A stretch of 64,000 bases of DNA, from NCBI GenBank assembly GCA_016808115.1, contig JAEQBH010002358.1, forward strand, positions 434,001 to 498,000, written 5' to 3'. The DNA comes from Tetrastigma voinierianum (Eukaryota > Streptophyta > Magnoliopsida > Vitales > Vitaceae). Positions 46,501 to 58,234 of the stretch are shown piece after piece. Within the stretch, counting starts at the first letter, position 1; each line of letters opens with the position of its first letter. The translations under genes were made by a program, and so were the position numbers. Below the pieces are notes generated by a model that was given only the letters and a program-made list of their open reading frames with translations, was not told where the DNA came from and ran no database searches.

Positions 46501-48051
46501 TTTGCCCCCGAAATTACTAAGGAAAGGAAAAAAATACCGAGGAAAATGATTTTCTAAATGGTTCATGAGAAGTAAAAAAATCTAATATAAATAAATTACT
46601 TGAAATGAATATATTCTTACATTATTTAATCTTTACATTAATGAGTTAAAATAAATAATTGATTTGAAGGAGTAAATAAAATAAAGGTCAAATTTAATTA
46701 TATTTTATTCTCCTTCGTTTTTTTTCTTTCTTCAACTTTTCTCCCTTCGCTTTCTTTCTGCATTTTCCTCCAAATTTTCCTCTCGGAAACCAAAGATAGT
46801 CTAAATTCTGTAATTTTCCCTTAAAGAGTAGCGCATCATCTTCCTCTATTTCACCTCATCTGCTCTAAATAATAAAATAATAAATATAAATAATCAAACA
46901 ATTACTTTCTCTTCATTTTACTACACTTCTTATAGCTACAGAGTAAAAAATAGGAGTTTTGCTTCACACCCAAACCTCCCAATTCCCTACTACCACACCC
47001 ACCGACAAAGTTAAAAACAGAAAAGGAAAACACCTTTTAAAAAAAATCAAACCTAATTAGAATAAAGTTTCACTGTATTATAGTTCCTTTCACTCTACAA
47101 AGAAATTATGAAATTTTTCCATCAAGGGTTAAAACATGAACAAAAAGATAAGAATAAAACATAGATTTCTGTGTTTCAACAATGTCTTACTTCCTAATTC
47201 ATAATTACTCTTTCCCGTACCTCTACACAAACGAAAAATGAGCTTACAATTCAAAAAGTTCTGCACTTTTTATGCTCTAATCCTTTTATGAGCGTTTAAT
47301 AGACCCATAAAGAGATTCAACCAAAATTTGCTCATTTCCTTTGAAAGATTCTAAATAAAAACAAAATACTTACATCCCAAAATCATATCAAAATAACAAT
47401 TGCTTCTACTTTCCCACACTCTCGGTTATCCATAACTAAGAAAAATGAGACATCGTAAACATTAAATATGCAGGACCATAACTAAATCTATAGACAAATG
47501 AAATGAAATCAAGGGAAAGAAAAGCAAAGATTCACCTATATGCAGCTCGAGATCCTATGATTGTAAATGATGACAAATCCCTGTCCTTCTCCAAAACAAC
47601 ACTACTTCATCACTCGACAAAAAAAAATAAAATAAAATAAAAATTTCCTTAGAATACTTCAAGTATTAGTTCATTGCTCGTCACCATCATCATCAAATTG
47701 GAGGTGATTTAGGTGTAGAAGAAGGCTCATAGAAAGAGTTGATCTTGCTCAGATCCTCAAAACGGCGCTAGCTCTTCTTCCTCCATGATGCCTGATGTAT
47801 CAGAGACAAGATACACCTCCACGATTCCTTATGACCTAAGACATTCATGTGACTTTAAAATAAAGCCAAAGTTAGATCAGAGTCAGAGGGTAAAATGAGG
47901 ACAATGGGAGAAGTATGAATACGAAGAAATAGAAGAAGACAAATGGGTTTCGTTTTTCTCAGTCCCCTCACTACAGACTTCAAAGATTCGTAACATCAAA
48001 TTGAAAATCGATTGTGTCTTTTCACCCCAAAACCTACACCTAACTTTTGAA

Positions 48052-48120
<69 letters not shown>

Positions 48121-48549
48121 TAACTTAAATTTATGTCAAGGTAGACTATTATGAGTAAAACTTAATCATGTAAAGTTTACTTATGTCATGGTTGCTTTCC
48201 CGTAAGGCACATGTCATCAATGTCACCTGAATAAGAAACTATGACTTACATATCATATAAAAAAGTGTATGTTAAGAAATGCTCTTTTTCAGAATAATAG
48301 AATGAACTCTTCATTAGAACTGTAAAACATTTCACCATTACCAAGTTACAAGCCAACATGCATAGTCAACAAGGAAACACCCCACGTAACTAAAATAAAA
48401 AGGTCTTTAAGTTTGTAAGACCATGGTTACACAAATAGGGTTTACATAAACAAATGGGTGTTGGCAATGACATACGAGGTCTCTACCCACTTCCAACACC
48501 ACCCTATTCTAACCCAAAACATCGCTACTCTTCGTCCTCCTCCTCCACC
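43586..48549. other. AT-rich DNA inside the Athila element, possible further insertion
   Basis: Nearly 5 kb without retroelement domains. Words of the type ATATGTYAAGGTT recur near both ends (43958, 44010, 44049 and 48131, 48184, 48268). A perfect (TA)n of about 58 bp lies at 48060-48117. A SINE-like unit lies at 44860-45000: GGCTCAAGTGGTATGAGC (A-box-like), GGTTTGAGTCTCC (B-box-like), then an A-rich tail. A minus-strand frame at 45050-45268 is hydrophobic (FLFLDLIGGAFAVVLTFG) but not identifiable. 45500-47100 is A-rich with GAAAG-type runs. I cannot name the insertion. Confidence 0.45.
48060..48117. repeat. (TA)n microsatellite
   Basis: About 29 uninterrupted TA dinucleotides. Shorter (TA) runs occur at 25280-25300 and 30077-30108. 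Confidence 0.95.
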
Positions 48550-49560
48550 AGGATAATGTATCTTCACTCACACACCATCCAGCCTCAATAATCCCCTTCC
48601 AAATCAAGAGGAGGGTCATCTACAACAGCGAGCTCTACCCGTATGATGTGACTCTCAAGCCTGGAGAGCCTATGATCTAATTGCTTCTGCTTCCCCAGGA
48701 TGCATTTAAACCATCCTTTGACTTACACTCCCATCCTTTATGGATGTATCTATTGACCAAGAGCTTCACTGTGATGAGGAAGCCCCAAATACCTAGAGGA
48801 GGTTTAATACGACTTAGGGCCTAGGGAAGTCAGAACTGCTCATTTTATTACTGAGATGGCCCCAATTAGAGCTAACTCTTTTTCTCTACTAGAACCCCTT
48901 ATCCCAACAGCTTCAACCATATTTGTAACTAGGGTCGGGAAAGGGATGTGACTGCTCTTAGTTGGGGACCTCAGAAAGTCCCTCATTACACACCATATTA
49001 CCAGAGCATAGTCAATGATTTTCCCAAGCCACACTTACAGAACTAGATTTCTTCCTCGTCAAAACTTCTCCTTTCCCTTCGGCCCAATCATATTGTGAAT
49101 GACCTTATTCATCAACACTTACTCAGGCTTTAATTTCCCCGGGATGAACTCCTTGTGCACAAAGCCCCCAGGGGTATCCAAGTTAAAAGTACACAGGTCA
49201 AACATATTAGCATCAAACTCGTAGCCCTAAGTGGGTAAGGCTCTGGCCATGTGGCGTGGCTTAACATAATTCAACGATCTAGCAATGAGCTGGTTTACCT
49301 ATTAACCGCTTCCCGAAAATTATAGTTCCAATAGGGTGTCCACATCGCCTTCTCGTTGAATAAAATTTTGACAATGGATGTTAGATGGCTTTTACTCACA
49401 AAATTACGTGTTCTGGACTTTACTAGCGTAATGGGGTGAGTAAACGTAAACATTTCAATTTTCATTCTGCCATAGGGAAACCCCTGCTTTTCAACCTCAA
49501 GACCCACCTTTCTCGCCTCGAATTCATGATTCAAAGAACATAGCCTCAATTTTCATTCTC
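48550..49560 (-). pseudogene. Additional 3' ORF of the Athila element (plant transposon protein-like), decayed
   Basis: Downstream of integrase on the same strand, in the place where Athila elements may carry an env-like or extra ORF. Broken frames read MRLCSLNHEFEARKVGLEVE, then WTPYWNYNFREAVNRVN, FDANMFDLCTFNLDTPGG, GKIIDYALVIWCVMRDFLR, SHIPFPTLVTNMVEAVGI and, lower, LDHRLSRLESHIIRVE. The IPFPTLVTNMVEAVGI stretch resembles the 'FPSLITxLCExAGV' block of a family annotated as putative plant transposon protein (from memory PF20167). No membrane segment is seen, so I would not call it an envelope protein. At least five stops. Confidence 0.55.
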
Positions 49561-51189
49561 GTCTACTTTCTTTCTTTCATCATGAGGAACCTTTCCACTT
49601 TCCTTTTCCCTTTTTTACACTCTGCAAAGTATGGACCTTTCATTTTTTTACTGCTCGCTCCATAGAAGAGCTAGTGGCCTTTCCCTTCCCAGTGTTCTTC
49701 GATCTTTCCATAGATATGGCCAAAATGGCAAATATTTTGAGAATAGCCCATACACACACAAAAGTTTCCCAACAGCCCATCTCCAGCAGTATCGAACTCA
49801 CCCTTTCCAGATCATTCAGAACCTTCCTCCCTACACTGTCGGCCAGAGCGACGGCCTACATCCAACCGTAAGCATGCAACCCGCAACCCAAAGCCACCTA
49901 ACACAATCCATACTAACACAGTGAAAAATCATTCAAATTGCTCTCAAGAAGACAAGGGGCACTTACCACCACGGGTCTAGCACTCACTGTGCTCAAGGTG
50001 CGAAGAATCAGGGATGCTCGGCCAGAGTGAGAAGACAATCGATAGAAACTATTTGACCTAAGATTTGCTTTGGTGAGAGGAGAAGTTAGGGTTATGGTTT
50101 CTTTTTATAGGAGTTAGGGGGATATGAAAGTGATTCAAAATTTTGGAGAAAAGGTTTCAAATAGCCCATTCCATGAACGGCGGTACTGTACTGGGCGTGG
50201 TATTAATCAGGTCGCAAAGTGTACTCGCCGGCTGCTTGCACTGTACGCAGACACAAGGTGGGTAATCGTACCATTATGCTACTACCACTTTTTCTGGCTG
50301 CACGATACCATTAAGTGTGGTACCAGTACCACTTTGTTACTGCCTTGTTTTTTTGCCTTGGTACCAATATTTCACTTTAGTGGCACCGGTACCACTTTTA
50401 TAAAGAAAATTAAAATTTACACATTTTGGATTGGCGTATGCTCTCAGCTTCTTTCACCGTCATACCCCTCCAAATCGTTCTGTTTGTTGAACTGTACTAC
50501 ACTTCTTCTCGGCAGCTTCCACGCTACCTGGAGCCATCCGCATCTAATGCATCAAGAATCCTGCTGTCTCAATAGAACTGACGAGATTAGAAGTTTAAAC
50601 AGGAAAAAATATGGCCTAAAATCATCTTTCAACCACGTATGGATGTTCCTTAAAGAATAAGATGCATGTAGTTGATAGGGAATGCTAAAACAATGCACAA
50701 GCTGAAGCAATAGCAAGCAAAAATAAGCTTAAAGGTGAAAATCAATGGTCTGTGTAGTTTATGAATGAGAGTGACACCATCAAGATTGACTCGAGAATAG
50801 AAAAGAATCAATATGGTCCCAAATATGAAAAAGTTTTGTAATGCTTGTTATTGTGTATGCAGTGAAAGGAATGAGTGATACATAAGGTCACGCTGCCGTA
50901 TACATTTTAGGTCAAGTAACCATACTCAAAGAGCTAAAATCAAAACTTGCATGCACTAACCCCTAAGAACACCGACTAAACCAAATAGCATGCACTTCAA
51001 ATGGCTCCAACTAGTGTATGCCCAATTTCAATTATGGAAAATAGCATTGCCCCAATGCACCGACGATACACCCCATTACTATAAGAGAGGTCAAAATTGA
51101 TGGTTGATCATATGGACTCCTTTATTAAAAACAAAAATATAGACGAAATGAATGAAGCGTAAAGAAATGCAAGAAAAGGAAAAACAAAA
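49561..51189. other. Non-coding spacer between Athila integrase and the 3' ORF
   Basis: No retroelement domain. 50180-50400 is rich in GGTACC/GTACCA words (GTGGTACCAGTACCAC, GGCACCGGTACCAC) that also occur in the right LTR (59090-59200) and, less clearly, in the left LTR (43325-43365). A plus-strand frame of 178 codons at 50124-50660 runs against the element and lacks motifs, so I treat it as chance. Confidence 0.4.
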
Positions 51190-52480
51190 CTATATACAAA
51201 AGGGCAGGACAGAGATTACGCTGAAGGAACATCCCAAGAGCGATCTACCACCTCTTACTTCTAGGCGGCCTGTTTTTAAATGATTTAAGCGCTGACCATT
51301 GACTTTAAAGATTTTCCCATTGTCCAATTTCTCAATCTCCACTGTGCCATATGGGTGAACTACCTTGACGATGAAAGGTTCAGTTCACCTAGAACGGAGT
51401 TTAATTCGAAAGAGTAAGCGAGTCAGATAACAATACCTTTATGAGGTTCAAAAGCTCCTTTGAAGCAATGTTCTTATCAGTGAATAGCTTGAGCCTCTTT
51501 GTAGAGATTTGTGAGTTCTCATACGATTCACGCCATAGCTCATCAAGCTCGCTCATCTCAGAGTCTTTCACTGCTTTAGCCAAATCAAAATTAAGAGTTT
51601 TAATGGCCCAATATACCTTGTGTTCCATTTCCACCAGCAGATGACAGGCCTTGCCATAAACTAGCCTATAGGGAGACATACTAAGAATAGTCTTAGTGCT
51701 AATACTATCTAAAGAGCACAGAATAATACTAACTTTATCTGGGTAACCGTTTTTTCCAAAATGTGTTTGACTTTAATTACAATTCTGACCATTGGCCTGT
51801 GGGCAGTGTCAGGACACTTTGTGGGTGACTCCATACTTTTTCAACAAATTTTCAATGGGTCGATTACAAAAATGGAGCCCACCATCACTAATGATTTCAC
51901 GAGGCATTCCAAAGCGAGAAAAGATATGTTCTTTCAAAAATTTCCAAAACAGTCCTCAGGGTCACTAGTTCTCGTTTGGAATGACCCAACCCACTTAGAA
52001 ACATAATCAACTACCAATAAAATGTAAAGGTACCCACATGAGGGGGGAAAAGGCCCCATGAAGTCTAAACCCTAGCAATCGAAGATCTCAATGATTAAAA
52101 TAGGAGTAAGAGGCATCATGTTCCTTTTTGTGACCCTCCAATCGCTTGCATTGAGCACGTGGTTTTATAAAAATCAAAGGGGCTTAAAAAAGAGGGCCTA
52201 TAAAAACCGACGGTGTGGATTTTGTCCGGCCAAGTCGGGCGGAGAAATGCCTCCATAAGTTTTCAGAGGACAAAGTGAGTACCCCAATTTGATCGCTACT
52301 GATACACACACCTCTCAACAAGCAGCAGATATTTCTGAACAAATATGGGTCATCAAAGTAGTATTTTTTACCCACCAAAATTTCCTTTGCCGAGGTTCAT
52401 TGGGATGGAGTTTGTCCTGGGTCACTAGATAGTTTACTGTGTTTGTGGCTACCATGGGCAGGACAAGAGCAAAAGTTTCT
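51190..52480 (-). pseudogene. Athila integrase, decayed
   Basis: On the minus strand from about 52400: DDPYLFRNICCLLRGVCI (zinc-binding HHCC region, degraded), YLYILLVVDYVSKWV near 52040, then MPREIISDGGLHFCNRPIEN and LLKKYGVTHKVSS near 51920-51840 (the SDGGxxF block with the second catalytic Asp retained). PYRLVYGKACHL and HKVYWAIKTLNFDL follow at 51670-51590 and match the Athila integrase tail almost word for word. VVHPYGTVEIEKLDNGKIFK with VNGQRL near 51350-51280 ends the polyprotein. Stops and frameshifts separate the blocks. Confidence 0.8.
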
Positions 52481-52599
52481 CATCGTGAGTGTCGCCGGCG
52501 GTAAAGTTCTGTCGTTTCCTAATCCAACCGAGACAGTGGTCAGCTACCACATTCAACTCCTTCTTATCCTTAATGGTCAAGCAATTCTGGACAGAGTAT

Positions 52600-53060
52600 G
52601 ATCCACTGACAACAGAGGCTTAGTATTCCTGTTTAGAGCAAGTCTTCAACATCAAAGGTGATCCGTGAAAATGGTTACAGAGGACCCCGCAATAAGACTT
52701 GAACTTTCTAAGAGCAAAGACCGTTACAGCCAGAAGAACTCTTTCAGAGGCTGTGTAATTGGATTTTAGAGCTTAGTCTAGAGTCTTGTCAGTATGTTAC
52801 AATAGATCACAAAAGCTTTTTTATCTTCCCACTCATCACACCTATGGCATAAATCTTCACAGCCACATCATCTCTTCGAAAGGGAGGTCCCAATTAGGAG
52901 ATCGCATGATAAGAGGTGACACTAACATAGTTTTCAGTTTATCAAAGGCCGCCTCACATGCCTATGACCATTCAAAGGTGACATCCTTGGCAAGAAAATT
53001 GCACAAAGGACGGCTATGCACCAAAATCTTTATGAATTCTATAAACTCGCATGACTCAAG
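52600..53060 (-). pseudogene. Athila RNase H region, decayed
   Basis: On the minus strand, RPLCNFLAKDVTFEWS near 53010-52965 and ACEAAFDKLKT near 52955 are the thumb/RNase H junction (IARPLCNLLxKDV, ACxxAFxxLK). SPNWDLPFEEM near 52890 and KAFVIYYSD near 52815 follow. The catalytic residues cannot be read in one frame. Confidence 0.65.
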
Positions 53061-53264
53061 AATGACCGTATATCCTTGACACTTAGGGTGGGTAAGTTTG
53101 AGATCAACTCAACTTTTGCTTTATCTACCTCTATTCCTTCTCTCGAGACTATGTGTCCTAACACAATCCCTTGTGTCACCATGAAGTGACACTTCTCCCA
53201 ATTAAACACTAACTTTTTCTCCTGACACCTCTCCAGTACCCTCCTTAAATTCTACAGGCATCTC

Positions 53265-53800
53265 TCATAAAAATATAAAAAAAAAAGAGAAATCGTCCAT
53301 GAAGATCTCCAAAATGTGTTCTATCATATCACTAAAAATCCCCATCATGCACCGTTGGAAGGTTCCTGGTGCATTACATAATCCGAAAGGTATTTTCCTA
53401 AAGGCAAATGTGTCAAAGGTAGAACGGGTTTTCTCTTGATCTTCGTATAAGGCTATCTCAATTTGATCAGATCCCAAGTACCTATTTAGAAACAATGTAA
53501 CTCATGCCCTCAAGGACTCTCTCCAACATTTGATCCACAAAAAGGTGTAGGGAAGGATCTTTCCTAGTGATAGCATCGAGCTCCTGTGTCTATGCACAAT
53601 CCCACCCCGTAAGATTACCCAGTGGGAATTATCTCATTATGCTCATTTACTACCACATTGACCCCATATTTCTTAGGAACTACTTGGGTTGGACTGACCC
53701 ACTTGTTATCTGCGATGGGGTAAATAACACCTACATCCAACAGTTTTAAAACCTCTTTCTTGACAACTTCTTTCATGACTGGGTTCAGTCGTCATTGTGA
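53265..53800 (-). pseudogene. Athila reverse transcriptase, decayed
   Basis: The block at 53797-53650 is open and well kept: RLNPVMKEVVKKEVLKLLDV, GVIYPIADNKWVSPTQVVPK. After decayed sequence it resumes at 53495-53265 with SDQIEIALYEDQEKTRSTFD, PFGLCNAPGTFQRCMMGIFS and EIFMDDFSFFF. The catalytic box is FMDD in place of the usual YMDD/FMDD of the lineage, with both aspartates present. Stops between the two blocks, and a poly-T/A run near 53280, break the frame. Confidence 0.85.
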
Positions 53801-54329
53801 TTGTCTAGAGGGTTTGACATCCTCTTCCAAGTGAATCCTGTGTGTGCAAATCAAGGGACTAATTCCCTTAATGTCTGCAATTGTCCATCCAATGGTAGTT
53901 TTATGGGTTCTCAATATCTCCAACAAGCTTTATTCTCTGATCTAATCCTGTGTGAGGAGGATATAATTACCGAGAACGCTTCCACTCCCTAGGGAATGCA
54001 TACTTGAGATGCAATGGCAGAGGGTCAATTCAAGCCAGTGGTTTCTCTCGATGTTATAGTACCTTGTCCAATCGGGTATAATTTTCAAATCTCGTGCCCA
54101 AATTCCATTTGTTTCTCTACACTTTCACCGTGCCTACCAGGACACGCAACCCACTCCACATGTGGTTAACTCTTCACCACAACTTGGCTACTGGAGAAGA
54201 TCAGAGGGTCATTATAAGAAACATGATCACATAGTCTGATAACAACACTCATCATATTCACCTCACGATCCTCATCATCCCCTATCTCCTGATAACGCTG
54301 GCGATATTCGACAATACTATGTTACAAAA

Positions 54330-55007
54330 GATAACGTCATTAGTCCTCCCACAAGTATATGATGAATTGGCAGGCAGAATACCTACCAAGAATCACTGGG
54401 AACTGAGTCCCTTGATTCACCAAAGGTTAAGTGTCCAGCACAACAAAGTCCACAGGAAAGTAGAACTTGTCTACTTGCACCAATACATCCTTCACTATCC
54501 CTCTAGGAATTTTTACACTACTACAAGCCTAATTAGAGGGGTGATATTAGTCTGCTCTAACTCTCCTAACCCTAGCTCAACATATACCCCGAGTATGGCA
54601 ACAAATTAACATCGCTCCAAGTCCACTAGAAGCATGTCCTTAATTTCGAATTTCCCACCACTATGGAAATAAAGGGGGTTCTTAGGTCTTTTTGTATTTT
54701 AGGGGTGTTTATTCGATCAAGGAAGCGACCGTTCGCCATGAATGCATCCTTGTTTACACCTAATTTTCTTTTTACAGTGCACAAGTCTTTCAAAAACTTT
54801 GCATATGACGGAATTTGCTTAATGGCATCCAACAAGGGAATACCATAACTCCGTTTGGAACAACTCATGGATTTCAGAATGATTGTTCACTTTCTTGGGG
54901 GCTCTCAACCTATGAGGGTATGGAGCATAAGGGACGTGAGAAGTTTTATCTTTTTCTGACTCAACATCAACAACATCTGTTCTAGGAACATGAGGCTTGT
55001 TAGACAC
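54330..55007 (-). pseudogene. Athila gag-protease linker and protease region, decayed
   Basis: From 55007: PYAPYPHRLRAPKK, HSEIHELFQ, then YGIPLLDAIKQIPSYAKFLK and DLCTVKRKLGVNKDAF at 54868-54750, the standard conserved stretch ahead of the Athila protease. The protease follows near 54600-54400, where IPRGIVKDVLVQVDKFYFPV and DFVVLDT are readable in one frame. The active-site D-L/S-G-A stretch is present only in damaged form. It lies between gag and reverse transcriptase. Confidence 0.8.
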
Positions 55008-57147
55008 CTCATCATCCCTTAGTGGTTCATACTATTTTAGCCATCTTTTTATTGTTTTGGCTAAATGGTTTTGTCAATTGTTTTCCACTTCTCAATAGTA
55101 GACAACCTTAAATGCCAGCGTGACATCGCTTAGACTGAGACTCAATACTATTTTTTGACTCCCGGTGTTTTTTGATGATTGAGTAGCGGAGTTTTTCTCG
55201 TTGAAAATTTCTCAGAAGAGGTCAACTTAGTGATTCGATCTCACATCACGTAGTATGCTCTAAATTAAGTGTTGGTGGATTGGTGAGTCCGAACAAACTC
55301 GTGGTCGAATGTCCTCTAAACTTCTCTTATGTGAGGGTTGTACAGCTACATTTGGAGTCCCTGAGAAGAGGGGTGAGAACCTGGTGAGGACGCTTTCCAG
55401 CAGGAAATCCATGAGGACCTTGATTTTGAAACTGGGGGGCTTGATTTGAAAACCCTTTGGTTTTGGGAAGCTGGGCTCTTGGTTAATAGGCAAAATGGTG
55501 TTGGCCAGTTCTTCCACCTGTACTCCGTCATTTCTCCACACCATTAGTGCCCAAAAAGTGCTATTTTTGAACCCTATTTATTATAGGTTTTGAGTGGCCA
55601 GGGTATTTATAATCATTCTAATTAACCCGATTTGTACAATAAGGTCCCGGTTATTCTACTGACGATTTCTTCAGGCTATAATTTGTAGTTTTAAAGATAA
55701 TCAAGCCAAAATTATCGAGTCAATTCAAACACGAAGAACCAGAGTTGAACTCATCATTGCAGATCAGATCCCGGAAGGAAAGAAGAGAAAAAGTGAAGAA
55801 AAATGGAGCGTAGCACAAACTAGTCACAGAAATTCATGTTCTCGACTAATTACACCATGGCACTATTCACTGGCGTTTGTTTCATCCTGCTGCCCATTTT
55901 GCTTTTTGCCTCTTTTGGTTTTCCTTGCCCCTATTGTAATAGGTTTTGCAATGTTATTTTGTAATTTTGTAAAGGGGCTTTGACTCACAAAACTCAAGCC
56001 AAGCAATCGAAACACTTAATCAATAATTACAAGTAAAAGCCAAATTTTTGTTTTCCCTCTCTTTCTTTTCCTCTCCATTTTCTCTCACTTTCTCTCCTTT
56101 TCTCGGCTGCCAAACACACCTCTGAGGATGACAACTCAAAGGATGGTTGGCTAGGTCATTTTTCTCGGTGAAGAAGAGGGTTGCTGGCTAGGGTTTAGAG
56201 GTAACTAACGGTTCTCATGCTTTCAACGCAGGTATTCACTGTTATTTTTGGTTTTTCTCTTCACGCTAGCATTAAATCCCCTAGATTCACCTTGAATGAC
56301 CTTTATTTGCAATTTTGAGTTCAGTGGATGCCATTGCTAGATGCACTGAGATTCACAGTTACCTCTATTAATTATTGTAAGGTGAGTTAGGGAGAATTTT
56401 GTTTTTCAAATTTAGACCATGAACGTATCAGAATGTTGAAGCCAAAAGGGAAAATTTAGGCTTGTTTAAAGCTAATGAAGATCCGGTTTGGGAAATGACT
56501 ATAGGTCATCCTCCTAAACGCGAGGAAATGGACCCGAACCCTCAAGAACTTTAGAACTAATCCAGGAGTTTCACACTTTAAGGAGACTTCACATTTATTT
56601 ATTTAACTTCGCCTTGCCAACCATTACACCGCTTTTATCAAAACCCCAAAATCCAACAATTGACCACTTGCACTCACTGGCAGAATATCAGCTGAAGAAA
56701 ACCCATCCTAAGTTTTAATTCTAGAACCGCTATATCAAGAGGTTTTACTAAGGTAGTAGGAGGAATTTATGTATAAATTTATGATTCCAAAGACTCTACT
56801 TGCGGCAATTTAATCACCACCCCGGATTATAAGTTTTATATGGCGAATTGGAAGGAAGCTTCTCTGCAATTAAGAGAATTGGCTTGCTCTATTTGACTGC
56901 TCCCCTGACTTAAGGAAGGTTAAGGCAATTAAAGGTTGAATGAGCGGTCATCGCAAACATGCAGACTTTCCACCTGCATCCCATAGGCAATCAAGGTACC
57001 TGGGTACAACACAGCACTCCATTCACCTTACACTTATACTTCCAACTTCAGTTGGTTGGCTATTTTCGTTTGTAGGTCATTCTCTCTTAAGTGATGTATT
57101 CCTCCCCATGTGTACTTATGAATTTTAGCAATATCTATAAGGAGGTA
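55008..57147 (-). pseudogene. Athila gag C-terminal half and linker, strongly decayed
   Basis: A 94-codon minus frame at 55544-55260 contains PINQEPSFPKPKGFQIKPPS and could be part of the proline-rich gag linker, but I cannot match it securely. No zinc knuckle is found. 56000-57100 has no recognisable domain in any frame. Confidence 0.35.
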
Positions 57148-57700
57148 TTAGTCTCTAGGTTCAAGCATTTTCATGATATCAAAAATCAACCGCTTCCTCG
57201 CACTTTTTTCATAGAACTCGCACATCATTTGATGTTGTTTGTTATTCAAGGACAAACCTTGGTGAAAATAAGCACAAATTTGTCTAACATCCAAACCATG
57301 ATGAGGGAGAGTGTGGAGGAGGTCCTTATATCTGTCCCATACAACAACAAAAGGTTCACCCGGTTTTTTAGAAAAGTTTTGGATTGCTCGCATGAGTGCA
57401 TTAGTACGTGCAGGAGGGAAGAATTTATTCAAGAATTCATTAAGATATCTTCCCAAGTAAAAATTGAATTGGGCAAGCAAGTGAAACCATATTTCGTCTT
57501 TTCCTTAAAGAGAATGGGAATAAACCATACAAATTATATGGAGGGGCTTATCCAGAGAAAAGCATTGCAAACATCTCAAAATCTCATGTCGAGTAGGTTC
57601 TGGGCACTCCACCCCTTAATACACGTGGAGAAGGCGATCATCTTCGACTATATGAACCTGTTAGCCTTCTTCAAAAAAAAAAAAGTAAATACATGAATTC
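57148..57700 (-). pseudogene. Athila gag core, decayed
   Basis: An open 110-codon frame at 57480-57148 reads YLNEFLNKFFPPARTNALMR, AIQNFSKKPGEPFVVVWDRY and KDLLHTLPHHGLDVRQICAY, then FHQGL. This is the retrotransposon gag block (FPPxRTxxLRxxIxxFxQxxGEpFxEAWxRYKDLLxxCPHHG). N-terminal to it (57700-57480), PTRHEILRCLQCF is weaker. Alternative plus-strand frames here are shadows. Confidence 0.85.
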
Positions 57701-58234
57701 ACGGTGGTTCCTGAAGGCCAGCACTGGCGGTTCTTTCCACATTAGGTAAAGGGGCAGGGGGAGCTCAATATTGATTTTTCTGAAAATTAACATTTCCCCC
57801 TCCTGCCACCGGGGTTACCGGTGGTGCAACACCATCTCCTTGTCGTGGAGGTTCATGTAGGCTTCTTGGTCACTGTGTAACCTCGGGGCATTCGGATTAA
57901 AGAGAGTTTGCTGGATTCTCGGATGGTCAATTTGAGGTGTGTCTTCTTGAAACAAATGTCTACCATGGATTCTTCCAGAATTACCCTATATATTTTAAGC
58001 TTCCGCTTTGCTCGCTTTCGAAAGCCAAACTCATATAAACACAATCTAACCCCAACTAGATAGATATCCACTTATATTATTTACGAAAACAAATTAAAGA
58101 GAAAAGGTAGAGAACATACCGGATTTGCAATGCAATTAAAAATTACCACTAGCTCTCTCTGGATCAACTGACAGCTCGCACTTTGCAAAGAATCTGCGGC
58201 CTAAAAATGCTTTGTTTATTTCGGTAAAGAAATT
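57701..58234 (-). other. Athila leader region between 5' LTR and gag
   Basis: Untranslated leader on the minus strand. A recognisable Athila-type primer site next to the LTR edge was not found, perhaps because of decay or consensus errors around 58200-58240. Confidence 0.4.

Noticed and set aside
50124..50660. 178-codon plus frame as a gene
   Set aside because: Runs against the Athila element in its spacer, no motif, rich in low-complexity Leu/Phe/Cys.
57091..57696. 201-codon plus frame
   Set aside because: Exact shadow of the minus-strand Athila gag core, which has clear conserved blocks.
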